Part shown: in pieces, positions 44,140-54,911 of the stretch
Layout of the letters: each line of letters begins with the position of its first letter
Position numbering within the stretch: position 1 is the stretch's first letter
The notes under the pieces: generated by a model
Told to the model about the DNA's origin: nothing
What the model saw: the letters and a program-made list of their open reading frames with translations, nothing else
Databases searched by the model: none
From: Bufo bufo
Lineage: Eukaryota; Chordata; Amphibia; Anura; Bufonidae
Length of the DNA: 64,000 nt
Direction of reading: 5' to 3'
Assembly (NCBI RefSeq): GCF_905171765.1
Contig: NC_053390.1
Span: 577,866,471-577,930,470 of the forward strand
Position numbers and translations under genes: made by a program

Positions 44140-44765
44140 TTAAAAAGGTTGGTGTGTCTATTTAAGTTTTATTTAGACTCTATTTTTCAAATGATTCTGC
44201 TGGGATTCGAACTCACAGCCATCTACATTAAAGGGAACCTGTCATGTGGATATTTGATTATAATCTAACTAATTATATACAATCATTAACTACTAAAAAG
44301 TGCCTTAGATGTATTCACTTACTGGTGTGACAGATGGTTAACTCATAATATACACACAAAGATGCCACATGCCGCATGCTAATGAGCTGATTTGAGTCCA
44401 GCGTGATGTCAGTGAGTCCAGCGTTTTTTTAAATTCAGAGATGTAGCCACTCCCCTGCCCACCTGCTGCTGATTCATATGGAAAAAAAAAACTGTCATTC
44501 AGCAGCAGGTAGGCAGGGAGAGTCAGGAGCTCATAAATATTCATGACTCATCATTATCAGCTGGAGCTTTTCAATACAAGATGTTGGCAGATTGACTGGG
44601 TCAATTAAAGAAAGTGACCCAGCATTTTGCTAAGAGAATCAGTCACTTATTTATGTTGCCCTTAGTTAGGACACCATAAAACTGGTGACAGGTTCCCTTT
44701 AAAGTCAAGAACCTTAACCACTGAGCTAGAGAGCTTTATGTAAACCTGTTGTAACTATATTATGG
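44140..44765 (-). mobile_element. tRNA-derived SINE, split by a TTAA MITE
   Basis: Reading the minus strand and removing the inserted MITE gives an A-box-like AGCTCAGTGGTTAAGG and a B-box-like GAGTTCGAATCCCAGC, the two internal pol III promoter boxes of tRNAs, then a non-tRNA tail. Related copies lie at 44965-45050 (plus) and 63063-63185 (minus). The anticodon arm is degenerate, so this is a SINE and not a working tRNA. Confidence 0.7.
44232..44698. mobile_element. TTAA MITE, 467 bp, second copy
   Basis: TTAA lies at 44228-44231 and 44699-44702. The ends AGGGAACCTGTCA and GACAGGTTCCCT are inverted repeats. It is the same element as 3119-3581, in reverse orientation. It interrupts the SINE between its A and B boxes. 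Confidence 0.9.
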
Positions 44766-44964
44766 CTAAAAAGCTCAGTAGTAGTTTCCCACATATTATG
44801 CATTCATGTATATCAGAGGTATGATTTAATATATTTTTTTTGTAATTACACATTTATTTTGTGCCATACATTTTTTTACAATTACTAAAAAAATAAAAAA
44901 TAAAATGATACTTCTGCTGAATAGGAATACATGAGAAACTACTATGAGGTTTTTCTATCACAGC

Positions 44965-45050
44965 TTAGCATTGAGCTTTATAGATCAGTGGTTAAAGTTC
45001 TTGCCTTTAATGTAGAAGGTTGTGAGTTCAAATCCCAGCAGGAACATACT
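44965..45050 (+). mobile_element. tRNA-derived SINE head
   Basis: The A-box-like TAGATCAGTGGTTAAAG and B-box-like TGAGTTCAAATCCCAGC are spaced as in a tRNA. It matches the uninterrupted arrangement of the split copy at 44140-44765 and is oppositely oriented within the same hAT element. Confidence 0.65.
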
Positions 45051-45226
45051 GATAATGCCCTCTTCATGGTCATAGCACTGATACCAGAGCAGGGACTCCT
45101 AAGCCAGGAAGAGTCTGGGCTCTGGGATTCCCCACTGTTCAGCGATCTGCGACTAGACCTGAGTGGGCCCCCCTAAGAACAGTGGGCCCTGCTTTGCCGG
45201 GTGCTGACACCAGCCCTGGTCGTCAT

Positions 45227-46204
45227 AATGTGTGGAGTGGAATTTAATGTGGATATTTCCTGTTATTATGCAAAGTATCACAAAAGTATAAATGTTTCCT
45301 TTATTAAAACTTACTGAAGTATCCACCTAGCCATTCGGTGCTGTTCCAACTTTTTCTTTTAGATATTACGGAATATTTAAATCTTATTTTGTTCTGCTGC
45401 AGTTACAATAGTCAGGTAAAGTAGCTGTACAGCTGTCCAATCAGGTTTCTTGCATTTTTTTTTTTAAAACAGACAGAAGGCTTCAATACAACTGTAACAG
45501 AACATTTACTATCCTTCTCCTATACTTAGGACCAGAGAGTTCACATCTAAGCTCTAGCAAAATACAGTACATACAATTTTTTTTGGCACTTAAAAATGTA
45601 TATAGTTTTGCTACCATCCATGCACTGCTAAAACTCAAGTCAGGCTGCATGAAGACTCCATATTTTTGGAGATTCCCATTATAGAGTTTTCTGGTTTGAG
45701 CAATAAATATTGTATAATAAAAAATTGCAACTCTGAAATATATTTCCTTATCGATACCTTATTGTTTTCAAGATCACTGATTGCACTTACTGAATGAAAC
45801 CTTTGTGTTTATTTGCTAGAGGATGGCAGTCAGTCCAGATCTTGTGATGATCTTTATAGTTATAATACAATTGTGTTACAAACCATGCACCTGTTGGATT
45901 ATTACATGACCAAGACAACTTTTATTATGCAGCCCAGATGGGATCCAAAGAGTGAGAGTGGACAAATGGGAGGGGTCAGTTCTCCAGGTATTCACTTTCT
46001 AGGCCTTCCGTGTTAGCAGGTTCATGGGAAACATGAAATATTGATAGTCTCCCTCATTACAAAGAACTGTGTTTTACTCTGAAAGTCTGAGAAACAGTTT
46101 TGAAAGGAACTGGGCATGGGGAGAAGTGTCTGCTCAGTGGCTTCCCTCCAGTTTCTAACTGCAAAGTCTTGCTTGATTCACAGATCTTTCCCTATATACA
46201 TTAC
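45227..46204. other. Intergenic DNA, nothing recognised
   Basis: AT-rich sequence. A 67-codon open frame at 45813-46016 follows a splice-acceptor-like TTTATTTGCTAG but has no recognisable protein signature. Confidence 0.35.
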
Positions 46205-46500
46205 AGGGCTCATGCACACGGCCGTAAGCCATATTTGGGGTCCGCAAATTGCGAATCCACAAAACATGGACACTGGCCAAGATCCTGCCATTTTTTTTAC
46301 TCCTCCATAAATGTCTTACGCTTGTCTGCAAAATGGACAAGCATAGGATATGTTCAATTTTTTTACGAAGCCGTGGAAGGGACATGCAGATGCTGACAGC
46401 ACTCGATTTTGCGGCCCCGTTGAAATGAATGGGTCTGCATCCGATCGAAAAAAGGGGGATTAGATGTAGACCAAAAAATATGGTTGTGTGCATGATCCCT
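46205..46500. mobile_element. MITE of the GGGCTCATGCA family
   Basis: The ends GGGCTCATGCACACGGCCGT and GTTGTGTGCATGATCCC are inverted repeats. The core has CTTGTCTGCAAAATGGACAAG and GCGGCCCCGTTGAAATGAAT. It is non-coding; the overlapping frames on both strands are palindrome artefacts. Confidence 0.8.
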
Positions 46501-47628
46501 AAAACATACAATAGTTCACTGTAATGAGGTAGACTGTCTGTGTTTAATGTTACCCATGATCATACCCATGATCAGCATGATTCTCCTAACTTTTTACCTC
46601 TAAGGCTATGATCATGATGGTACCTTGAAAATGTTCTAGAGACTAGTGCTTTTTCCACCCAGAAATTAGAGGTTGAACATGTAGAGTAGAACATCAAAGA
46701 TAAGGAGGTGGAACTCTCTCTATATAAAAAGCCTATGTATGGAAGGATTCATTTTATGTTTCTTCCACTTTAAGATTATTTTCACTATACTTTAAGATTA
46801 TTTTTCAGATAACAAAACTGATACCTAGCACAAAGTTGAACTATTTTGCATTCTAAAATGGTTAGTTCAGCATATGCATACTAGAAGCATCACAGCAGGG
46901 ACACTGGGGGTATAAAATATCTCTACATATAATAGAGGGGAAGCGCCAAACATGATGTCTGTGTGAGAAGATTACCCTATCTCTTGTATTTGTATCTACT
47001 ATCTTGGGCCCTGGCCGACAGTTTAGAAGAATTAATTTCAGGTTAAATGACTGTTGTTGTTTTTTTGCAATGTTGTGTATGTCTTTTATCACTGCTGAGT
47101 GAATCTTTTATTCACTTAGTCATTGTTTAAGCCTATTTATTCCCGTACCTTGTACGTTTTTATCCACCTTGCCAACATATCCTTACTATTCTTCAACCTT
47201 TCCTAGGTCCAGAAAGTTGAAAAAAATAATTTCTTATACTTTCTGTAGTTCCTATTTGAGGATTGATAGCTAATAACTGCTGTTTTCATATCTAATATAT
47301 GATTACTATTTTCTTGATCTAGAAATAAAACCTACAGGCCTCAAAATTTTCTGTAGCAAAAGATACTACTTTTGGTGGAATGAAAATCTCTCTGGTACTA
47401 ATCTCATGTAAGGAGATTTGCACAAAGAGCTTGAAGGTTCCCAAGCCTCTTGCCAAATGTGACTGCACTAAAAAGAGCTCTTTATATAAGGACTATTTTT
47501 GGAGAGGTGTTTAAATGGGATTTTAGTCAACATTTTAGGTTCAAGCCCAAGTTCTAAGTGGAAGTAAGACTTCATGAAAGGAACAAGAGTCAATGGAAAA
47601 GGTATCAGTTCTTCTGGGCAATTCATCT
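46501..47628. other. Intergenic DNA, nothing recognised
   Basis: No repeat ends or gene features are evident. Short open frames lack motifs. Confidence 0.35.
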
Positions 47629-47918
47629 AAGGCCTCATGGACACGACCGTTGTTTTTGTCTGCATCCGAGCTGCAGTATTTGCTGCTCGGATGTGGACCC
47701 ATTTACTTCAATGGGGCCGCAAAAGATGCGGACAGCACTCCGTGTGCTGTCCGCATCCGCTGCTCCGTTCCGTAGCCCCGCAAAAAAAAAATAACATGTC
47801 CTATTCTTGTCCGTTTTGCAGACAAAAATAGGCATTTCTACAATGGGCCGCCTGTTCTGCAAATTGCGGAAGGCACACGGCAGCTTCCGTGTTTTGCGGA
47901 TCCACAATTTGTAGCCTT
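47629..47918. mobile_element. MITE of the GGCTCATG/GCGGACAGCAC family
   Basis: The ends AAGGCCTCATGGACACGACC and ATTTGTAGCCTT are weakly inverted. The core contains CTTGTCCGTTTTGCAGACAA and ACTCCGTGTGCTGTCCGCAT, the family signature, with an internal GCGGACAGCAC / GTGCTGTCCGC hairpin. Confidence 0.7.
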
Positions 47919-48321
47919 ACTTGGAGATTTAAATCTCTGGAGTTTCCAGTTGCTCCTTGTTGCCATGAAGTTTAAATCTGAAACCTCACGTTTTCACATG
48001 TTCTTAGTACAATTCAGGGGATGGAAAATTGGAACATATTCTTAGAATGCCTGTTAAGCAGTGCTTTTTGGGTTTAGAATGACAGTTTATAGAAACCAAT
48101 ATTAAAGGAACCAATCACCATGTCCCTTTCCCCCAGGAACTACAATGCTGTATAGATAGCTGAAGAGACACAGACTCCAAATATGTAATTAGTATCTCAA
48201 AAATTACTTTCAGCAGTAAGCTAGCAGCAGCACATGCTTTGCATGCTAATGAAGCATCTAAGAGTCCGGGGATACATTACAATGAAAAGAATGGACATTT
48301 GCCAACTTACAGCAGCGGAGT

Positions 48322-48640
48322 AAGGGCGGTCGTACACATTAAATAGCTGTCGTTTGGCCGACAGCTATCTCTCACTACTCACTCCCAGCTCTCCCTAACA
48401 CATACACGTTCAGCTCTGCAAACATGTATATGTATTTAATGCTGAGAGTAGAGACAGCCACTACCAGAAACTTCTGACTGTTGCTTATCTCCCAGAAGAA
48501 CAAAATGATCAGTCAAAAATATTCACTTCACCCGATCCTTCTCTCTCTCCCGACATAGTCTGTCGGGAAAGAGTCAGGAGATCTCCACAAACATTAGATT
48601 TTAAGCCGACAATAAACAAATGAGTATGAGGGCCTTAAAA
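48322..48640. mobile_element. MITE with AAGGGCGGTCGTACACATT end
   Basis: The left end TAAGGGCGGTCGTACACATT carries the inverted CTGTCGTTTGGCCGACAG hairpin. The right part has TCTCCCGACATAGTCTGTCGGGA and ends GAGGGCCTTA. It resembles a common frog inverted-repeat element. The boundaries are approximate. Confidence 0.5.
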
Positions 48641-49267
48641 TTGTGTTTTGAGAAAATGTTTACATACCTGTACATATTTGCCATTAGATTAGGGACTAAT
48701 ATGAGTGATGGCTATCTCTCTACAGCACTGCAGGATATTTTGGTGCTTCAGGTCACTCTAATAATATTTTCAGATATAAACTTTTTTTGCATACACAATG
48801 ATGAAGTCTCTTCCTACTTTTACATCTCAAATGATCATTGGGCAGAAATGTTGCCTACTCTGTATCTCTTGTTTGTCACTATACTTTTGACATTCTCTAA
48901 CCTGTCACAAATGCTAAACCAACACTAGCCTCATGGTGCTCCTATCTTTCCTTGGTAATGGCAAGCCTAGGTTTACATTACCATGGTGTTAATGTTTTAC
49001 TGGAATGTGGGATATTTTTACATCCTATTTTCCTTCCTTCATCCAATTAAGTTAACCAAGCTGATGCAAACAAACCTTTTTGGCAAATGGTGGTGTCACA
49101 GCTGCTGACAAAAAGGCTTCAGTGGGGTTCCAGAGCAAGCTGGCTTCTGCAGATGTTTCAGTTCCATTGATTATGTAATACACTTCTGAATTTTACTAGT
49201 AAAATACAAAGCAGCACATTTAAAAATCAATTTCTGAAAGAAGTAAAAATAGAAAATTGCTTCTTAC
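48641..49267. other. Intergenic or intronic DNA
   Basis: No repeat was identified. A 102-codon open frame at 48620-48928 has low-complexity hydrophobic composition and no supporting signals. If 49268-49404 is an exon, this is the start of its downstream intron. Confidence 0.35.
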
Positions 49268-49404
49268 TCATGTTGGGTCTCGGCAAGCATTTTTTCATAA
49301 TGGAAGTCATGGAGTGTTTCTTCTTTTGCCGCTGGATCACTTTGTAATGCAATGTTGCTGTTTCCAATTTCCTTGAGGTTTATAGATTTAAATTTATAGT
49401 GCAC
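49268..49404 (-). CDS. Candidate internal coding exon, unknown protein
   Basis: On the minus strand a 137-bp block is framed by an acceptor-like TGTAGATTGCAG (49405-49416) and a donor-like GTAAGAA (49267-49261). The only frame free of stops reads 45 codons and leaves two bases for the next exon. Pieces of the translation are VHYKFKSINLKEIGNSNIAL, QSDPAAKEETLHDF and HYEKMLAETQHE. The composition is that of an ordinary soluble, charged segment, unlike the transposon debris around it. No MITE or LINE feature overlaps it. I do not recognise the family and cannot see neighbouring exons, so it could also be a chance frame. The acceptor pyrimidine tract is weak. The surrounding 48641-49776 is non-repetitive, as expected for gene DNA. 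Confidence 0.35.
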
Positions 49405-49776
49405 CTGCAATCTACAGATGGAGTCACATGAATTTTACTCCAAGGAAGCTAAATGAAATTCAGTTTCATTTGTCTGCTTCAAAGATACTATAATCTTTCA
49501 AAAACATTGCCAAAATCTGTGTCCCTTAGCAAATATTGAAACAAGACTTTCATCACTTGTTTTCTAGTGAAAGTGGTATGCAGAAAAATACAGCTCTACA
49601 GATGGTATCCTTCCTTCATCCTTACCCACTTGACTCAACATATGTGTGTGGTGCATAATGACCAACTTAGAAAACAAAAATTGATTTTGTGATATTCTGT
49701 GGGGGGATATATATGCTATACTTGCCTATGTGTCACACCCAGTGGTTGTGATGTGAATTTCAGTCTGTCGAGAATT
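49405..49776. other. Non-repetitive DNA, possibly intronic
   Basis: No repeat or open frame of note. It lies between the candidate exon and the 3' end of a CR1 LINE. Confidence 0.35.
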
Positions 49777-49862
49777 AGAAACATAGAATGTGTCGGCAGA
49801 TAAGAACCATTTGGCCTATCTGGTCTGCCCAATATACTAAATACTATGAATAGCCCCTGGCC

Positions 49863-50950
49863 CTATCTTATATGAAGGATGGCCTTATGCCTATCCCGTG
49901 CATGCTTAAACTCCTTCACTGTATTTGCAGCTACCACTTCTGCAGGAAGGCTATTCCATGCTCTCTCAGTAAAGTAATACTTCCTTATATTACTTTTAAA
50001 CCTTTGCCCCTCTAATTTAAAACTATGTCCTCTTGTAGCAGTTTTTCTTCTTTTAAATATTCTCTCCTCTTTTACCTTGTTGATTCCCTTTATGTATTTA
50101 AAAGTTTCTATCATATCCCCTCTGTCTCGTCTTTCTTCCAAGCTATACATGTTAAGGTCCTTTAATCTTTCCTGGTTTTATCCTGCAATCCATGTACCAG
50201 TTTAGTAGCTCTTCTCTGAACTCTCTCCAAAGTATCAATATCCTTCTGGAGATATGGTCTCCAGTACTGAGCACAATACTCCAAATGAGGTCTCACTAGT
50301 GCTCTGTAGAGCGGCATGAGCACCTCCCTCTTTCTACTGGTAATGCCTCTCCCTATACACCCAAGCATTCTGCTAGCATTTCCTGCTGCTCTATGACATT
50401 GTCTGCCTACCTTTAAGTCTTCTGAAATAATGACCCCTAAATCCCTTTCCTCAGATACTGAGGTTAGGACTGTATCACTGATTTTATATTCTGCTCTTGG
50501 GTTTTTACGCCCAAGGTGCATTATCTTGCACTTATCAACATTAAATTTTAGTTGCCAGATTTTTGTATCCCTCCAGGAACATCAACCCTGTTATAAATCT
50601 TTGTGTCATCAGCAAAAAGACACACCTTACCATCGAGGCCTTCTGCAATTTTGCTGATAAAGATATTAAACAATATGGGTCCCAGAACAGATCCCTGAGG
50701 TACCCCACTGGTAACAAGACCATGGTCTGAATATACTCCATTGACTACAACCCTCTGTTGTCTGTCCCTCAGCCACTGAATAATCCATTCAACAATATGG
50801 GAGTCCACGCACAAAGACTGCAATTTATTGATAAGCCTTCTATGTGGGACAGTATCAAAAGCCTTACTAAAGTCTAGATAAGCGATGTCTACTGCACCTC
50901 TGCCATCTATTATTTTAGTCACCCAATCAAAAAAATCAATAAGAATTATT
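49863..50950 (-). pseudogene. CR1 reverse transcriptase, three-frame pseudogene
   Basis: Reading the minus strand: fingers/palm with [72 protein letters not shown] and the intact active-site block LFADDTKIY. Then, after a frameshift near 50540, MHLGRKNPRAEYKI, ERDLGVIISEDLKVGRQC, LMPLYRALVRPHLEYCAQYW and DTLERVQRRATKLVHGL. After a second frameshift near 50155 comes the C-terminus MYSLEERRDRGDMIETFKYI and SNIRKYYFTERAWNSLPAEV. The order is complete for the reverse transcriptase. The upstream endonuclease domain is missing. Two frameshifts and truncation make it non-functional. Confidence 0.92.
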
Positions 50951-50954
50951 CTAG

Positions 50955-51310
50955 TGTGGTACCCCAGACCTGAAGAACTACAAATTATATTATTATGATG
51001 TGTATTATACTGTATGTTTCTGGATGTGCATACTAGCAGGGGATATGGATGGCAAAGGGTTAACAAGGGACAAGACTAACCACCCTGTTAGTCCCCTCTT
51101 GGTAGGAGTGGGCTTGTTCTGCTTCCTGCCAGGAGGGGAAGTTGTTGAGAAGCTATAAATAGAAAAAGAAGCAACTTGCTGTGCTCCTGTTACTGATTTG
51201 TCTAGAGAGAACTACTCCAAATTGTCCTCAAGTAAAGCTTTGAAATTCCAGACAGCAGAGTTAACTGCTACCCTCAGCATTGTAGACACTGCACCATCAC
51301 CAAACAGCCA
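50955..51310 (+). mobile_element. Candidate solo LTR, 356 bp, duplication CTAG
   Basis: TGTGGTACCCC...AACAGCCA is bounded by CTAG at 50951-50954 and 51311-51314. A TATA box (CTATAAATAG, about 51150) lies ~70 bp upstream of an AGTAAAGC poly(A)-like site (51231), in plus orientation. The sequence to its right resembles the continuation of the CR1 coding strand. This supports a clean insertion. The 4-bp match alone would be weak evidence. Confidence 0.55.
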
Positions 51311-51451
51311 CTAGACCAGTATCACCTAAGTGCTGAATTGCCACCAAGCAACCTCCTCCATATCTTTGCTGGTGTAAGAGAAGAATGGCACTTAAAGCAT
51401 ACTGCTGCTGTATGTACGGTATTTCAAGTTCTACATTGGCCTCATTGTTAA

Positions 51452-54400
51452 AGGGGTTCTGCAGTTCTTTTAAACTGATGATCTATCCTCTGGATAGATC
51501 ATCAGCATCTGATTGGCAAGGGTCTGACACCAGGGAAGCCTGCTGATCAGCTCTTTGAGAGGGCAGCGGCACTCCAGGAGCACCGCTGCAGCCTTCTCTC
51601 GGTTTCCCTCAGGCCCAGTGACGTCACGACTAGTATTAACCCCTTAAGGATGCAGGGCGTACCGGTACGCCCTATTTCCCGAGTCCTTAAGGACTCAGGG
51701 CGTACCGGTACGTCCTAACTTTAAATACAGATTCCGGCACCGCGGGGGTTAATGGGAACGGGATGCCGGCTGAAATCATTCAGCCGGCATCCTGTGACAA
51801 CGCCAGGGGGGGCATGTGACCCCCCCCTATCAGCGATCGCCACAAACCGCAGGTCAATTCAGACCTGCGGTTTGCTGCGCTTTTTGCAGTTTCTGATCCC
51901 CGCGGTCCCTAACCGCGGGGATCAGAAACCTTAGTGTCCCTCAAACAGATTTTACACCCCCCCCTGCACCCCTGCATGATTTTTTGCCGGCGGGTGGTGC
52001 AGGGGGGGAGGTGTTGGTGTTCAGTGGGTATACCAGGGTGCCAGCACATTGCTGGCACCCTGGTATAAACGGCTGACATCGGTGATGCGATGTCAGCCGT
52101 TTAACCCTTTCCATACAGCGGTCCGTACGGACCGCTGTATGGAAAAAGTTAACAGTAAGAGGGAGCTCCCTCCCTCTCCCATCTGGGGGCTGCAGTGCCT
52201 TTGCAGCCCCCCGATGGGGAGGGAGAGAGCCCGCAGACAGCCCCCCGACAGATCCCCTCCTTACCCTTCCCCGTCTGCGCAGTTCTGACCAGTACTGGGC
52301 AGACTGGGAAGGTTCCCATGGCAACAGGACGCCGTCTCAGGCATCCTGCTGTCCATGGTGCTGAACAGATCTGTGCTAAAAGGCATAGATCTGTTCAGAC
52401 AAAGTGTAAAATACAGTACAGTACAATATATATTGTACTGTACTGTATTATACAGACATCAGACCCACTGGATCTTCAAGAACCAAGTGGGTCTGGGTCA
52501 AAAAAAAGTTTGAAAAAGTGAAAAAAAATGTAAAAATCAAAAAACACATTTATCACTGATTAAAAATGGAAAAAATAAAATTCCCTACACATGTTTGGTA
52601 TCGCCGCGTCCATAACGACCTGATCTATAAAACGGTCATGTTACTTTCCCCACACGGTGAACGCCATAAAAAAAAAAAAATACAAACTATTAGGAAATTG
52701 AAATTTTGCCCACCTTACTTCCCAAAAAAGGTAATAAAAGTGATCAAAAAAGTCGCATGTACGCCAAAATAGTACCAATCAAACCGTCATCTCATCCCGC
52801 AAAAATCATACCCTACCCAAGATAATCGCCCAAAAACTGAAAAAACTATGGCTCTCAGACTATGGAAACACTAAAACATGATTTTTTTTTGTTTCAAAAA
52901 TGAAATCATTGTGTAAAACTTAAATAAATAAAAAAAAGTATACATATTAGGTATCGCCGCGTCCGTATCGACCGGCTCTATAAAAATATCACATGACCTA
53001 ACCCCTCAGGTGACCACCGTAAAAAAATAAAAATAAAAAAGCAATTTTTTGTCATCTTACATCACAAAAAGTGTAATAGCAAGCGATCAAAAAGTCATGT
53101 GCACCCCAAAATAGTGCTAATCAAACCGTCATCTCATCCCGCAAAAAATTAGACCCTACTTAAGATAATCGCCCAAAAACTGAAAAAACTATGGCTCTTA
53201 GACTATGGAGACACTAAAACATTTTTTTTTTTGTTTTAAAAATGAAATCATTGTGTAAAACTTACATAAATAAAAAAAATTGTATACATATTAGGTATCG
53301 CCGCGTCCGTGACAACCTGCTCTATAAAATTACCACATGATCTAACCTGTCAGATGAATGTTGTAAATAACAAAAAAAAACGTGCCAAAAAATCTATTTC
53401 TTGTTACCTTGCCGCACAAAAAAGTGTAATATAGAGCGCCCAAAAATCATATGTACCCTAAACTAGTACCAACAAAACTGCCACCCTATCCCGTAGTTTC
53501 TAAAATGGGGTCACTTTTTGGGAGTTTCTACTCTAGGGGTGCATCAGGGGGGCTTTAAATGGGACATGGTGTAAAAAAAAACAGTCCAGCAAAATCTGCC
53601 TTCCAAAAACCGTATGGCATTCCTTTCCTTCTGCGCCCTGCCGTGTGCCCGTACAGTGGTTTACGACCACATATGGGGTGTTTCTGTAAACTACAGAATC
53701 AGGGCCATAAATAATGAGTTTTGTTTGGCTGTTAACCCTTGCTTTGTAATTGGAAAAAAAATATTAAAATGGAAAATCTGCCAAAAAAGTGAAATTTTGA
53801 AATTGTATCTCTAATTTCCATTAAATCTTGTGCAACACCTAAAGGGTTAACAAAGTTTGTAAAATCAGTTTTGAATACCTTGAGGGGTGTAGTTTCTTAG
53901 ATGGGGTCACTTTTATGGAGTTTCTACTCTAGGGGTGCATCAGGGGGGCTTCAAATGGGACATGGTGTCAAAAAACCAGTCCAGCAAAATCTGGCTTCCA
54001 AAAACCATACGGCGCACCTTTCCCTCTATGCCCCGCTGTGTGGCCGTACAGTAGTTTACGGCCACATATGGGGTGTTTCTGTAAACGGCAGAGTCAGGGA
54101 AATAAAGATACAGTCTTGTTTGGCTGTTAACCCTTGCTTTGTTGGTGGAAAAAATGGGTTAAAATGGTAAATTAGGCAAAAAAATAAAATTCTCAAATTT
54201 CATCCCCATTTGCCAATAACTCTTGTGCAACACCTAAAGGGTTAACAAAGTTTGTAAAATCAGTTTTGAATACCTTGAGGGGTGTAGTTTATAGAATGGG
54301 GTCATTTTTGGGCGGTTTCTATTATGTAAGCCTCGCAAAGTGACTTCAGACCTGTACTGGTCCCTAAAAATTGGGTTTTTGTAAATTTCTGAAAAATTTC

Positions 54401-54907
54401 AAGATTTGCTTCTAAACTTCTAAGCCTTGTAACATCCCCAAAAAATAAAATATCATTCCCAAAATGCTACAAACATGAAGTAGACATATGGGGAATGTAA
54501 AGTCATCACAATTTTTGGGGGTATTACTATGTATTACAATTTTTGGTAAATATGGTATTTATTTATGTAAAAAAATTAACTTTTTTGACCCAATTTTAGC
54601 AGTGTCATGAAGTACAATATGTGACGAAAAAACAATCTCAGAACGGCCTGGGTAAGTCAAAGCGTTTTAAAGTTATCAGCACTTAAAGTGACACTGGTCA
54701 GATTTGCAAAAAATGGCCAAGTCCTAAAGGTGAAATAGGGCTGAGTCCTTAAGGGGTTAATGGCCTGGGCGGGGTTAAGCTCTGTTCACTTGAATGGAGC
54801 TTAGCCACGCCCAAGCCACTGATATTAGTTGTGACGTCACTGGGCCGGCGGTAAACAGTGAGAAGGCCACGGCTCTACTGCCAGGGCCGGTGTCTTCTCA
54901 AACACTT
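51452..54907. mobile_element. TTAA element split by copy D
   Basis: TTAA lies at 51448-51451 and 54908-54911. The left end is AGGGGTTCTGCAGTTC; the right end CTCAAACACT is degenerate. Its own sequence is 51452-51635 plus 54761-54907. It carries the inverted GATGATCTATCC/GGATAGATCATC core and a GACGTCACTGGGCC / GGCCCAGTGACGTCAC inverted pair on the two sides of the nested element. It is a common frog MITE type. Confidence 0.7.
51640..54756 (+). mobile_element. Long non-autonomous TTAA element, copy D (3.12 kb)
   Basis: TTAA lies at 51636-51639 and 54757-54760. It has the best-preserved ends of the four copies: CCCCTTAAGGATGCAG and GCTGAGTCCTTAAGGGG. The left part has inverted GTACCGGTAC motifs and GGTCCGTACGGACC. 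The ~345-bp module recurs at 52620, 52973 and 53318; the ~396-bp module (AGTTTCTACTCTAGGGGTGC) at 53523 and 53919. It is the same design as copy A over the full length. It has no transposase and no long open frame. Confidence 0.88.
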
Positions 54908-54911
54908 TTAA

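Larger units (their letters stand above)
43408..45218. mobile_element. hAT element with CAGGG termini, 8-bp duplication GTCGTCAT
   Basis: CAGGGACGGCTCCAGG and CACCAGCCCTG are imperfect inverted ends. They are flanked by identical GTCGTCAT at 43400-43407 and 45219-45226. Sub-terminal GTGGGCCCTTGAGC and AGTGGGCCCTGC are also inverted relatives. An 8-bp duplication is diagnostic of hAT. It holds two tRNA-derived SINE pieces in opposite orientations and a TTAA MITE. No transposase is recognisable. Confidence 0.8.
49777..51345 (-). mobile_element. CR1-clade LINE, 5'-truncated, interrupted by a solo LTR
   Basis: The 3' end on the minus strand corresponds to AGAAACATAGAATGTGTCGG at 49779, the 3' end of a CR1 family common in frogs. 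The body runs to about 50950, is interrupted by an LTR (50955-51310), and a short upstream continuation follows at 51315-51345. CR1 elements copy themselves by target-primed reverse transcription and are usually 5'-truncated, as here. Confidence 0.85.

Noticed and set aside
44140..45050. Possible tRNA genes (A and B boxes)
   Set aside because: The boxes are present, but the cloverleaf cannot be closed and the sequence continues into non-tRNA tails; better explained as a tRNA-derived SINE family.
45813..46016. 67-codon frame after a splice-acceptor-like TTTATTTGCTAG
   Set aside because: The donor is unclear and the translation (DGSQSRSCDDLYSYNT and onward) matches nothing I recognise; weaker than the 49268 candidate.
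48620..48928. 102-codon hydrophobic open frame
   Set aside because: Low-complexity composition and no supporting signals; part of it lies in a MITE end.
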